Origin: Terriglobia bacterium
Lineage (GTDB): Bacteria > Acidobacteriota > Terriglobia > Bryobacterales > Bryobacteraceae
DNA length: 58,026 bases
NCBI GenBank assembly: GCA_020073145.1
Contig: JAIQFS010000035.1
Coordinates: forward strand, 1 to 58,026
Direction of reading: 5' to 3'
Positions 16,894 through 24,666 of this stretch are shown here, one piece after another (the stretch's first letter is position 1; every line of letters begins with the position of its first letter). Under the pieces are notes generated by a model that saw only the letters and a program-made list of their open reading frames with translations, did no database searches and was not told where the DNA came from. A program made the position numbers and the translations under genes.

Positions 16894-17529
16894 ATGCCCG
16901 CACTACTGGATCAATTTGGCTCCATCGACATCTATCTCTTCGATCAACTTTTGCGCGGCCGCATCATTCCCGGTATGCGGGTCTTCGACGCCGGCTGCGG
17001 CGCGGGACGCAACCTGGTCTATCTTCTCCGGGAAGGGTACGAGGTCTGTGGCGCCGACGCCGATCCGCAGGCCATCGACGCCATCCGCCGGCTCGCCGCA
17101 TCCCTGGCCCCGTCGTTGCCAGCCGGCAATTTTCGCGCGGAGCCGCTCGAAACCATGTCCTTTCCCGACGGCTGGGCGGACGTGGTTCTGAGCAGCGCGG
17201 TGCTCCATTTTGCGCGCAGCGACGATCAGTTCACAGCCATGCTGCGCGGCACCTGGCGGATCTTGAAAAAGGGCGGCCTCCTGTTCTGCCGCCTGGCTTC
17301 TTCGATTGGAATGGACAACCAGGTGCAACGCGTTGCGGGACGCCGCTTCCGGCTTCTTGATGGTTCGGAGCGCTATCTGGTGGATGAGGCGCTTCTGATG
17401 CAACTCACCGGCGAGTTGGGCGGGCAACTGGTCGACCCACTCAAGACCACGGTCGTACAGAATCAACGGTGCATGACCACGTGGGTGGTGCGGAAAAACG
17501 CCGGCATGCCGCCTGCGCCACCTCGGTAG
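16894..17529 (+). CDS. Class I SAM-dependent methyltransferase
   Basis: 211 residues. Motif I is VFDAGCGAGRNLVYLL, followed by the acidic end of strand 2 (VCGADADPQAI). Motif II (ADVVLSSAVLHFA) and the post-II region (WRILKKGGLLFCRLAS) are standard for Methyltransf_11/25 folds. An N-terminal helix (LLDQFGSIDIYLFDQLL) comes before the fold. It is cytoplasmic, with no signal. It follows the phosphoesterase gene by 15 bases and probably shares its transcript. The substrate cannot be read from the sequence. Confidence 0.88.
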   Translation: MPALLDQFGSIDIYLFDQLLRGRIIPGMRVFDAGCGAGRNLVYLLREGYEVCGADADPQAIDAIRRLAASLAPSLPAGNFRAEPLETMSFPDGWADVVLSSAVLHFARSDDQFTAMLRGTWRILKKGGLLFCRLASSIGMDNQVQRVAGRRFRLLDGSERYLVDEALLMQLTGELGGQLVDPLKTTVVQNQRCMTTWVVRKNAGMPPAPPR

Positions 17530-17589
17530 AGGAACAGCCTGCGGAATCCAGACGATTCAGGCCGCCATCGCCGGTTGATTTCCTCCTAT

Positions 17590-18921
17590 CTACAGTTTCT
17601 CCGCCCGGAATCCGCCCTTCGAGCGGTCATAGAACCAGAGGGCCGCAAATACGATGAGCAGCACGGCGGGCAGAATCGCCACGTCGCGGAACGAGGTTTG
17701 CGCCGCGATTCCCAGGACGCGGTCGAGCGCCGGCCCGGGCTGTAGCGCTTGGAACGCGGCATCGCCGCCCGCCACTTCCACTTTCTTGTGGTCGTAGATG
17801 GCGCCCATCAGCGGCAGCACGAATTGGATCGACAGCGTGCCGGCCGTTCCCATCAGGCCCATCAGCAGCGCGCCGCCGCGCGGAAAGCGCTCCGATGCCG
17901 TGGCCAGCATGGTGGGCCACAGGTAGCAGACGCCCGTGCCCCACACGGTGGCCGCCAGCAGCCCGGTCACGGGCGAGGCCGCGAAGCTCAGCGCCACCAG
18001 CCCGGCCGACGCCATCAGGCAGGAGAGCCACAGCACCCCGATGGGCGATAGCTTGTGCACCAGCGGCCCCGCGAAATGGCGCATCAGGAACATCAGCCCG
18101 CTGACATACACCAGCAGCAGAATTCCCGGCATATGGACCGTGCGGCTCAAGGCCAAGTCGACCCACTGGCCCGGCGCTAACTCCGATGCCGCCGTCAGAA
18201 ACATCGAGCCGAACAGCACCACGAACAGCGGATGGCGCAGTTCGCGGAACATCGCCGTCATCGAGATTCCCGCCTCGGCGCGCTCCGTCGGCGGGAATTT
18301 CAACCCGGCGCACAGCGCCACCACCGCGATCGACGGCAGCAGCACCACTGCCAGCTTCACTTGCCAGCCGAACCCGAGGTCCGACATCCCCACGCCCGCC
18401 AGGCCTCCGATCATCAGCCCCCCCGGCCACCAGGCGTGCACGGCGTTGAGCTTCCCCGTCTTGTTGTCGCGGTACAGCGTCGCGATCAGCGGGTTGATCA
18501 CCGTCTCGACTAACCCCCAGCCGACCCCGGCCACCACCGCTCCGAGCCACAGCACCGGATACACGCCCGCGCCCGAGGCCAGATCTCCGGCGAAGATCTG
18601 AATGAGCATGCCCGCGGACAGCAGGATCGCAGAGAGCGGCAGCAGCAGTCCCATGCCGATGATGTCGAGCAGCGGGCTGCCGATCGCGATGGTTAGCGCA
18701 AAGCCCAGGAACGGCACTCCCAGGATGGTCCCGATCCGCTCCGCCGAATGCACTTGGTCGATGGGGTCCAAAAAGATGCGCTGCAGGTCCGCGGCGGTAT
18801 CGGCGCGCAGGGCGGCGCAGATGCCCGCCGTGGTCAGCGCGCAGCTGCTCACCAGAAAGAGGTGCGTCTTGCGATAGGTCGCGTGCCGATCCGTGGTCTC
18901 GGTGGTTGCGGGAGCGCTCAT
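17590..18921 (-). CDS. MFS sugar/solute transporter
   Basis: 443 residues with twelve hydrophobic segments in two sets of six, beginning KTHLFLVSSCALTTAGICAALRA and ending FRDVAILPAVLLIVFAALWFYDRS. The loop between TM2 and TM3 and the segment AVHAWWPGGLMIGGLAGVG resemble FucP-type and related sugar symporters. The start overlaps the stop of the oxidoreductase gene (ATGA at 18921-18918), so the two are translationally coupled. With an isomerase and a dehydrogenase upstream in the same operon, uptake of a sugar or sugar acid is likely; the exact solute is not. Confidence 0.88.
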   Translation of the reverse strand: MSAPATTETTDRHATYRKTHLFLVSSCALTTAGICAALRADTAADLQRIFLDPIDQVHSAERIGTILGVPFLGFALTIAIGSPLLDIIGMGLLLPLSAILLSAGMLIQIFAGDLASGAGVYPVLWLGAVVAGVGWGLVETVINPLIATLYRDNKTGKLNAVHAWWPGGLMIGGLAGVGMSDLGFGWQVKLAVVLLPSIAVVALCAGLKFPPTERAEAGISMTAMFRELRHPLFVVLFGSMFLTAASELAPGQWVDLALSRTVHMPGILLLVYVSGLMFLMRHFAGPLVHKLSPIGVLWLSCLMASAGLVALSFAASPVTGLLAATVWGTGVCYLWPTMLATASERFPRGGALLMGLMGTAGTLSIQFVLPLMGAIYDHKKVEVAGGDAAFQALQPGPALDRVLGIAAQTSFRDVAILPAVLLIVFAALWFYDRSKGGFRAEKL

Positions 18922-20015
18922 GGTTCGCCGGCCACCTCCACCCAGGCGCGCCGCCGGTGACTCTCCAACGCGGCTTCGAGGACGATCAGTTGCCGCAGCC
19001 CGTCGGCAAACTGCGGATACTCCGGCTCGGCACCGGGATTCTCGATCGACTGGTAAAAGCGTCGAAACGTCTGCTTGAAGGTATCGTCGTACCCTTCGCT
19101 GTGTCCGCCCGGCAGGTCCGCGTAAGGCCGCGCGCCTGCGTGCAATAGCGCCGGGTCTTTGACCAACACCTGGTTGTTCGCATTGCGGCGGCCGACCCAC
19201 AACTCGTCCGGCCGCTCCTGGTCCCAGGCCACGGAGGCTTTCGTCCCGTAGATCTCGAGGCTGAGCCGGTTCTTCCGTCCCGCCGAGACCTGGCTGGCGG
19301 TGAAGGCCCCGCGCGTTCGTTCGCCCATCCGGAAGATCGCCGCGCCGAAGTCTTCGGTGTCGATGGAAACCTCGGTAGATTCGGCGGGCGCATGGGTCTT
19401 ACCGGCGAAGGTCTCGATCGAGCCCATCGGTCGTTTCCGCGTCTGATGAAACGTCTGCAGATCGGCGCACAGCGCCGTGATCCGCAGACCGGTTGCGTGT
19501 TCCGCCATGTCGCACCAGTGCGACCCGATGTCGGCCCACGCCCGCGACGGCCCGTTGTCTCGGGAATCGATCCGCCAGTTCCAGTCGGTGTCGTAGAGCA
19601 GCCAATCCTGCGAGTAAGTGCCTTGCACCACCAGGATCTCGCCCAGGTCGCCGTCCTCGCGCATGCGCCGCATCTGCTGTACCAACGGGTAGTAGCGCAG
19701 GTTGTGGCAGGTGCAATTGCGCCGCCCGCGGGCGCGGGCCAGTTGGGTCAACTTCCGTGCATCTTCAACCGACGTCGCCAGCGGCTTCTCGCACAACACG
19801 TGCTTGCCGGCCTCGAGCGCGGCTTGCGCCATGGGAAAATGCAGCGCATTGGGCGTGCAGATATGGATCGCCTCGACGGCCGGGTCCGCGAGCGCCTTTC
19901 GAAAGTCCGGCTCGCTCCGCGGATTGACCAGGTACGCCTCGACGGTGCCTAGCCGCCGCAGCGCCTCCAGATGGACGCGCCCCATGAACCCGGTACCGAT
20001 GACGGCCGCCCGCAC
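18918..20015 (-). CDS. Gfo/Idh/MocA-family NAD(P)-dependent oxidoreductase
   Basis: 365 residues. The Rossmann start is RAAVIGTGFMGRVHLEAL (GxGxxG). It is followed by the family's CEKPLA motif and, in the C-terminal domain, DIGSHWCDMAEHATG. Enzymes of this family oxidise or epimerise sugars, inositols and derivatives using NAD(P). The start is a GTG 2 bases after the isomerase stop; an in-frame GTG 12 bases earlier inside the upstream gene is possible. Both lie after GGTGGG in the isomerase tail. It is the middle gene of the three-gene sugar operon. Confidence 0.92.
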   Translation of the reverse strand: MRAAVIGTGFMGRVHLEALRRLGTVEAYLVNPRSEPDFRKALADPAVEAIHICTPNALHFPMAQAALEAGKHVLCEKPLATSVEDARKLTQLARARGRRNCTCHNLRYYPLVQQMRRMREDGDLGEILVVQGTYSQDWLLYDTDWNWRIDSRDNGPSRAWADIGSHWCDMAEHATGLRITALCADLQTFHQTRKRPMGSIETFAGKTHAPAESTEVSIDTEDFGAAIFRMGERTRGAFTASQVSAGRKNRLSLEIYGTKASVAWDQERPDELWVGRRNANNQVLVKDPALLHAGARPYADLPGGHSEGYDDTFKQTFRRFYQSIENPGAEPEYPQFADGLRQLIVLEAALESHRRRAWVEVAGEP

Positions 20016-20017
20016 CG

Positions 20018-20977
20018 TCAAACCCACCAGGCCGCGGCCGGCCGTTCGCGCATCACAATTTGGTTGAGAAACGCCGCCGCCCGCGCCAGCCCTTCTTCGG
20101 GCGACAGCAGGCTGTCCTCGTGCTCGATCGAAAGCACGGAATCGTACCCGAACATGCGTAGCGTCGACGCGAACTCGCGCCACCACTCCTCGCCATGCCC
20201 ATACCCGCACGTGCGGAAAATCCAGGCCCGGTTGCGCTCGTCCGTGTACGGCTTGGTGTCCAGCACCCCCGTCAAAGGTAGGTTGCGCTCATACATCTGG
20301 GTGTCCTTGGCGTGTACGTGAAAAATCGCGTCGCCCAACAGCCGGATCGCCGCGATCGGGTCGATCCCCTGCCAGAACAGGTGACTGGGATCGTAGTTGC
20401 ATCCCACCGCGGGACCCGCAATCGCGCGCAGCCGCAGCAGCGTCTCGGGATTGTAGACCACAAACCCCGGGTGCATTTCGACGGCGATGGTGACGCCGTG
20501 ATCCGCCGCGAACTTCGCGTGCCGCGTCCAGTACGGCGTCACGACGTCGTCCCACTGCCATTGCAAGATATCGAGATACTCCGGCGGCCACGGGCATGTG
20601 ACCCAATTCGGGCGTGCGGCTTGCGGACCGTCCCCGGGACAACCCGAGAAATCCACCACCACCGGAACCCCCAGTTGCTCCGCCAGCAGAACGGTCCGGC
20701 GGCTCACCTCCTGATCCCGCCGGGCCAGCTCGGCATTGGGGTGTAGCGGGTTCCCGTGGCAGCTCAGCGCGCTGATGGTGAAGCCGTGGTCCGCCAGCTT
20801 CTGGCGAAACTCGGCCAACGCCGGGCGGTCTTCCAGCATGGCCAGCTTACAGTGCGCGTCCCCCGGCCAGTTGCCGGTTCCCAGCTCCACGGTATCGATG
20901 TGATGGCCGCGCAGCTTCTTCAGAACATCTTCCAGCGACAGCTGCGACAGCAAAGGAGTAAAGAGGCCGACTCTCAA
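20018..20977 (-). CDS. Sugar phosphate isomerase/epimerase (xylose isomerase-like TIM barrel)
   Basis: 319 residues of AP-endonuclease-2/xylose-isomerase-like fold. The opening strand is MRVGLFTPLLSQLSLEDVLKKL. Metal and substrate motifs appear in order: ELGTGNWPGD, SCHGNPLHP, AVEMHPGFVVYN, GCNYDPSHLFWQGID, FHVHAKDT and the closing SIEHED. Such proteins isomerise keto-sugars or derivatives with a divalent metal. It is the first gene of an operon with a Gfo/Idh/MocA dehydrogenase and an MFS carrier, a common trio for inositol- or keto-sugar breakdown. The specific substrate is not evident. Confidence 0.9.
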   Translation of the reverse strand: MRVGLFTPLLSQLSLEDVLKKLRGHHIDTVELGTGNWPGDAHCKLAMLEDRPALAEFRQKLADHGFTISALSCHGNPLHPNAELARRDQEVSRRTVLLAEQLGVPVVVDFSGCPGDGPQAARPNWVTCPWPPEYLDILQWQWDDVVTPYWTRHAKFAADHGVTIAVEMHPGFVVYNPETLLRLRAIAGPAVGCNYDPSHLFWQGIDPIAAIRLLGDAIFHVHAKDTQMYERNLPLTGVLDTKPYTDERNRAWIFRTCGYGHGEEWWREFASTLRMFGYDSVLSIEHEDSLLSPEEGLARAAAFLNQIVMRERPAAAWWV

Positions 20978-21070
20978 GTGGACAAGGCTATCAAGTGGAG
21001 AGGATCGTTGGCAAGATACGCCGAGGCTCCCATAGTCGGGGCGGCCGAATCGCGTGTCCGTCGGCCGCGC

Positions 21071-21982
21071 TTAGGCCCGGGCGTATTTATTGAACCAGTC
21101 GATGGTGCGCTGCCAGGCCAGGTCGGCAGCGGCCTTGTTGTAGCGTTCTGGCGTGGCATCGCAATTGAAGCCATGAACGGCGCCGGGGTAGATGTACCCT
21201 TCGTGGGGGGCGTTGGCGGCCGTTAAGGCCATGTCGTACGCCGGCCAGGTGGAGGCCAGGCGCGTGTCCAGTTCTCCGTGATGAACCAGAATCGCGGCCT
21301 TGATCTTCGAGATGTCGTCCTTGGCGGGAACGGCGCCATAGAACGGAACCGCGGCGGCGATGTCGGCGCCCAGCCGGACGGCTAGGGTATTGGAGATTCC
21401 GCCCCCGTAACAGAATCCCGTGGCGCCGATCTTGCCCGTGCAGTCGGGACGCGATTTCAGCCACAGGGCTGCCGCCACGAAGTCTTCGGCCATTTTCTTG
21501 CCGTCCACCTTGGAAAACATCTGGCCGCCTCGATAGTCGTCACCCGGAAAGCCGCCGACTGAGGTGAGGCCGTCGGGGGCGAATGCCATGAAATTGGCGA
21601 GGGCCAGCCGCCGCGCGATGTCTTCAATGTGAGGATTCAGACCGCGGTTCTCGTGGATGACAAGGATGCCCGGCAATTTCGCAGGCGTCGCCGAGCGCGT
21701 GTCCGCGCTGACCGGGCGGACAAAATACCCTTTAATGCTTCCGTTGCCTTGCGGGGAGGGAACGGTTTCATAGCTGGCCTTGATCCGGTCATCCGTCCGG
21801 GAAACCTGCTGGCCCAGCGCGTAGTTCGGCATCAACGCGCTCATGATGGCTGCGGCGGTCACACCGCCCACGGCGAACCGCTGCACGCCGTCCATAAAAT
21901 CGCGCCGGCTGATCTCGCCGTGGATAAACAGGTTGTAGAGCTGGATGGCCTCGCCGGGCAGGTTGGGTTTCGTCGGTTCCAT
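21071..21982 (-). CDS. Dienelactone hydrolase-family protein with Tat-like leader
   Basis: 303 residues. The catalytic triad of the family is visible: Cys191 in GATGFCYGGG, an acid at ~236-239 in HHGELDTR, and His270 in GAVHGFN. The usual HENRGLNPHIEDIARRLA oxyanion segment and FAPDGL are present. The N-terminus (EISRRDFMDGVQRFAVGGVTAAAIMSALMP) has a twin-arginine-like motif followed by a hydrophobic stretch, so export of the folded enzyme is likely. The start at MEPTKPNLPGE is set by GAGGAG 9 bases before. Members hydrolyse lactones or esters; this substrate is unknown. Confidence 0.92.
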   Translation of the reverse strand: MEPTKPNLPGEAIQLYNLFIHGEISRRDFMDGVQRFAVGGVTAAAIMSALMPNYALGQQVSRTDDRIKASYETVPSPQGNGSIKGYFVRPVSADTRSATPAKLPGILVIHENRGLNPHIEDIARRLALANFMAFAPDGLTSVGGFPGDDYRGGQMFSKVDGKKMAEDFVAAALWLKSRPDCTGKIGATGFCYGGGISNTLAVRLGADIAAAVPFYGAVPAKDDISKIKAAILVHHGELDTRLASTWPAYDMALTAANAPHEGYIYPGAVHGFNCDATPERYNKAAADLAWQRTIDWFNKYARA

Positions 21983-22060
21983 GGGGCTGACTCCTCTGGG
22001 AGAGAATATCATGGCTGCCGGCGGGCTGCCGCCCCCTGTGCCCCGCTCGTTCGTCGCCGG

Positions 22061-22894
22061 CTACGCTCCGCCAATCGCCTTCACGGTGCCTTGGATCTGG
22101 ACCGCCAGCTGTTTCGTCTCGTCGGTTTCCGGAATCGACCGGATCGCCAGCAGCGCTTCACTGCACAGGAGCATGCGCCGGTTGGGCCGGTCCATGCGCT
22201 TGGGTCCGAACAGGTCGGATTCCTTGTACAGCAATTGTGCCGCCTCAAACAGGAAGGTTGCGCGAGGGACCTGGACAACGGCCGTACTGAACGCAGCCTT
22301 CGCCTGATTGGGATCGCCGGGGTTGCCGACGGCCAGGGAAACCGCCCGCAACACGCCGCGGCGCAGCATCGCGGTCTGTAAGGACTCTCTGTCGGAATCC
22401 GGGATCCAGATTCCGTACCCGATCTTCTGCAGGCTCTCTGGCTCCGTATCGGAGCCAGAGGGGAATGGGAACGCCAACGCAATCTGTGCGTCGTGATGCA
22501 ACTTCACCGTCTCATGAACGCCCTGGGTGAATTCGAGGGCGGCGCTCGCCGCCAGACTTCGCAGGTTGGCCGCCTCATTCCGGAAGCGCAGCGGGCTGGT
22601 CAGATTCATCGTGGCCCCTGCCTCATAGGCGTCCGCCAACTCCGAGTACCCCTGGCTGAGACCCGCCGACAAGATCAGGTGCCACACGCGCGCCCGCACC
22701 GTAAAGGCGTTTTCGCTGTGGGCAATCTCGCACAACGTGCTGTTGGCCTTGGCGACATCTCCGATGCGATAGCTCTCTTGTGCCACCGCCCAAAAAAAGG
22801 CCGGACTTCCCGGTTTAATGGAGGGGGAACTACTCGAGCAGGCCGCCGCCATGCCGAGCACCCCCACTACAAATAGGACCAATGCGGTCTTCAT
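22061..22894 (-). CDS. Probable lipoprotein with helical-repeat body
   Basis: 277 residues. A short signal (MKTALVLFVVGVLGMAAAC) ends at a Cys followed by Ser-rich SSSSPS, fitting a lipoprotein. The body is helical throughout (AVAQESYRIGDVAKANSTLCEIAHS, ARVWHLILSAGLSQGYSELADAYEAGA) and resembles degenerate TPR/SEL-type repeats. It ends AIRSIPETDETKQLAVQIQGTVKAIGG. The start is fixed by GGAGGT 5 bases upstream; an ATG 12 bases earlier is less well placed. It has its own strong promoter with an inverted repeat in the spacer. No family name is recognised. Confidence 0.75.
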   Translation of the reverse strand: MKTALVLFVVGVLGMAAACSSSSPSIKPGSPAFFWAVAQESYRIGDVAKANSTLCEIAHSENAFTVRARVWHLILSAGLSQGYSELADAYEAGATMNLTSPLRFRNEAANLRSLAASAALEFTQGVHETVKLHHDAQIALAFPFPSGSDTEPESLQKIGYGIWIPDSDRESLQTAMLRRGVLRAVSLAVGNPGDPNQAKAAFSTAVVQVPRATFLFEAAQLLYKESDLFGPKRMDRPNRRMLLCSEALLAIRSIPETDETKQLAVQIQGTVKAIGGA

Positions 22895-22927
22895 GGCAAC
22901 CTCCACACCCCATACAGCTCCACTCGT

Positions 22928-22956
22928 AATATAGGATGTTTTAGTCCTATTTTCAA
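22928..22956 (-). promoter_or_regulatory. Strong sigma70 promoter with an operator-like dyad, lipoprotein gene
   Basis: On the minus strand TTGAAA (22956-22951) and TATATT (22933-22928) are exactly 17 bases apart. The dyad ATAGGA-8 nt-TCCTAT (22931-22950) fills the spacer and overlaps the -10, as expected for a repressor or a MerR-type activator site. The promoter lies 33 bases before the ATG. Confidence 0.65.
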
Positions 22957-22965
22957 GGGCGTATG

Positions 22966-23006
22966 AAAAAAGGAGGGGCGCCTCGCTGCGCAGAGAAACG
23001 GGGCGC
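22966..23006 (-). terminator. Probable intrinsic terminator after the PilZ gene
   Basis: On the minus strand GCGCC and GGCGC pair at the base of a loop that contains the palindrome CTGCGCAG. CCCTCC and six T residues (22971-22966) follow. It begins at the PilZ stop codon and lies just upstream of the next gene's promoter. The main stem is short, so confidence is moderate. Confidence 0.45.
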
Positions 23007-23437
23007 TAGAAGCGGAACCATGCGCCCGGCGGCCGGCTGTAGTTACAGGTCAGCAACTGTAGGCCGCAGAATGATTCGTCTCCGTGCGCCACGGTGTGGC
23101 AGACGGTTCCGACGAAGAACCGGTCGCCCCATTGCACGTGGACCTGCGCTCCTTGGCGGAAGGATCGGGCGGACGCGATGCGCAGGCCGGAGCGGGAGGC
23201 GTTGACGATCCGGCACGGCGCCTTGGATTGAGCGTCGCCCAAAACCGTAGCGGTCCCGGACCGCTCTACCCGGTGGCGCGCCTCCCGCCGGCTGTCCATC
23301 CGGCGCGCGCGCCGCTCCACTTCGGCCGAGTGCGCCGCCTCTTCCGACGCTCTTAGAGCATTGGGAGCTTGGGAGGTTCTCAGGACGGTGAATAGAACCA
23401 CGGCTCCCACGAAAGCGGCGCAGATCGAACCAAGCAT
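23006..23437 (-). CDS. Membrane-anchored PilZ-domain protein
   Basis: 143 residues. One N-terminal span (ICAAFVGAVVLFTVL) is followed by a basic linker and a PilZ domain (~48-135). The c-di-GMP contacts are present: the Arg cluster RREARHRVER and the NASRSG motif ([D/N]xSxxG). It should bind cyclic di-GMP at the inner membrane. It is the third gene of an operon with a LuxR regulator and a 79-residue protein, 12 bases after the latter. An HD-GYP/GGDEF protein that could set c-di-GMP levels is encoded about 5 kb away. Confidence 0.8.
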   Translation of the reverse strand: MLGSICAAFVGAVVLFTVLRTSQAPNALRASEEAAHSAEVERRARRMDSRREARHRVERSGTATVLGDAQSKAPCRIVNASRSGLRIASARSFRQGAQVHVQWGDRFFVGTVCHTVAHGDESFCGLQLLTCNYSRPPGAWFRF

Positions 23438-23449
23438 GGGGTCCCGCCT

Positions 23450-23689
23450 CTACGCTAAAGCGATAGGCTGAGCGGCGTCAGCCGGCACTGCGCTCTTTTT
23501 CTGGCGGGTGCGAATGGGCGCGTGGTCTGACGTCATGATCTTGTTGTCGAAGGCGCGGTGCAGCTTGTTCAGCAGCGCTTCTCGCCGCTTCGTGGATTGG
23601 GCGTCCTGGTCGGCCCCGTCCGCGCCCGTGGCGTACACCGCCATGATCATGTCGAAAAGCTGCTGTTCGTTCACGTTGATGCGAATCAT
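23450..23689 (-). CDS. Small hypothetical protein (79 aa)
   Basis: Starting at MIRINVNEQQLFDMIMAVYATGADG gives a soluble, mostly helical protein of 79 residues with a basic middle (STKRREALLNKLHRAFDNK) and an Ala/Pro-rich tail. GGAGAAG is found upstream of the ATG. It lies between the LuxR regulator (4-base gap) and the PilZ gene (12-base gap), which supports it as a true operon member. No family is recognised. A regulatory or adaptor role is only a guess from its neighbours. Confidence 0.6.
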   Translation of the reverse strand: MIRINVNEQQLFDMIMAVYATGADGADQDAQSTKRREALLNKLHRAFDNKIMTSDHAPIRTRQKKSAVPADAAQPIALA

Positions 23690-23693
23690 ATCG

Positions 23694-24377
23694 TTACACT
23701 TCTCCTTGAGGTTGAAAATGGGGTTCGCCGCTGCTGGAGAACATCCAGACGGCATCGAATTGCAGGGCCGCGCTGGGGCGCACGATCCCACGGGCTACCA
23801 GCGCCAGCTCCTGACGGCTTTTCACGCCGGTTTTGGTAAAGATTCGGTTGACGTAGACCTTGATGCTGCCTTCAGTGGTATGAAGCGTCGCGGCGATTTC
23901 CCGATTCCGAAGGCCCTGCATGACCAGAGAGATCACCTGCTGTTCCCGCCGCGTCAGGCTGGGCTCTGCTGTGCGAGGATGGAGTTCTCCATGAAAGCGG
24001 AACTGCCGTTCCCCGCGCCAGATTCGCAGTAACGCGTCGGACGACTCTTTCGCCGGGAGCCGCATCGACAGCAGACCATCCAGTCCCGCCGCCATGGCGT
24101 GCTGCACCATTTCGGGCGTGGCGTCCTGACACCAGACCACCAATCGCACGCCTGGGGTGGCGCTGCGTAAGCCGGCCAGCGTCTCCCACGGCACACCCGA
24201 TTCGCTGTCGATCGCCACCAGGCCGGCATCCTGCGATTCCAGGCTCTGCGGCAACGAGTCCGGTCTGATCACCTGCGGCTCCACGGGCCAACCGGCGCCG
24301 GCGAGCAGTTCCCGGAAGCGCAACGCCAGGAGCGGCCGCCGGGTGACGAACAGGATTCGCTCGGGACGGCTGGTCAT
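23694..24377 (-). CDS. LuxR/NarL-type regulator with degenerate receiver
   Basis: 227 residues. The N-terminal ~115 residues have a receiver-like alternation (ILFVTRRPLLALRFRELLAGAG ... AGLVAIDSESG ... VRLVVWCQDATPEMVQHAMAAGLDGLLS). However, the acidic pair at the end of strand 1 is Thr-Arg-Arg and no clear Lys-Pro follows the last strand, so phosphorylation is unlikely. The HTH domain (~140-200: LTRREQQVISLVMQGLRNREIAATLHTTEGSIKVYVNRIFTKTG) is intact. It is probably an atypical, phosphorylation-independent response regulator leading the operon with the 79-aa protein and the PilZ protein. Confidence 0.85.
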   Translation of the reverse strand: MTSRPERILFVTRRPLLALRFRELLAGAGWPVEPQVIRPDSLPQSLESQDAGLVAIDSESGVPWETLAGLRSATPGVRLVVWCQDATPEMVQHAMAAGLDGLLSMRLPAKESSDALLRIWRGERQFRFHGELHPRTAEPSLTRREQQVISLVMQGLRNREIAATLHTTEGSIKVYVNRIFTKTGVKSRQELALVARGIVRPSAALQFDAVWMFSSSGEPHFQPQGEV

Positions 24378-24541
24378 CCCCGCCTCCGCGCCGCGTGTGG
24401 GCCGCTCATCAGCCGGCTAATGGATCCCCAGACGATGGAGGCCCTTCCCGGACCAGACGCCGGCCGGACTGGGCCGAGCACGGAACCGGCGGCCATCAGC
24501 AGCACCACCGCCAGAATGTCGAACAGGCATCGCGTTCGCAT
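24374..24541 (-). CDS. Possible small single-span peptide
   Basis: Reading from the ATG at 24541 gives 55 residues with one hydrophobic segment near the start (LFDILAVVLLMAAGSVLGPV) and a basic end (HAARRRG). Its stop overlaps the LuxR start (ATGA), which hints at coupling. There is no clear ribosome site and the upstream part of the frame is not convincing. It could be chance. Confidence 0.3.
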   Translation of the reverse strand: MRTRCLFDILAVVLLMAAGSVLGPVRPASGPGRASIVWGSISRLMSGPHAARRRG

Positions 24542-24620
24542 GACCCGTGTAAGTGCACGACTAGGGCCAGCGCGGAAATACCGTAAGGCCTTTGATTTCA
24601 ATGAGAATGAAAGGGTGAGG

Positions 24621-24666
24621 CCGGACAAGCTGTCCGGGGGCGCCGGACCGGCGTGACAACCTGTCA
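24621..24666 (-). terminator. Three tandem hairpins at the end of the ABC operon
   Basis: Three perfect dyads follow one another: tgaca/tgtca (24654-24666, including the ATPase stop codon), CGCCGG-A-CCGGCG (24641-24653) and CCGGACA-AGC-TGTCCGG (24621-24637). The last is followed on the minus strand by CCTCACCCTTTC. A terminator or transcript-end stabiliser is likely. The lack of a long T-run leaves the mechanism open. Confidence 0.5.
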
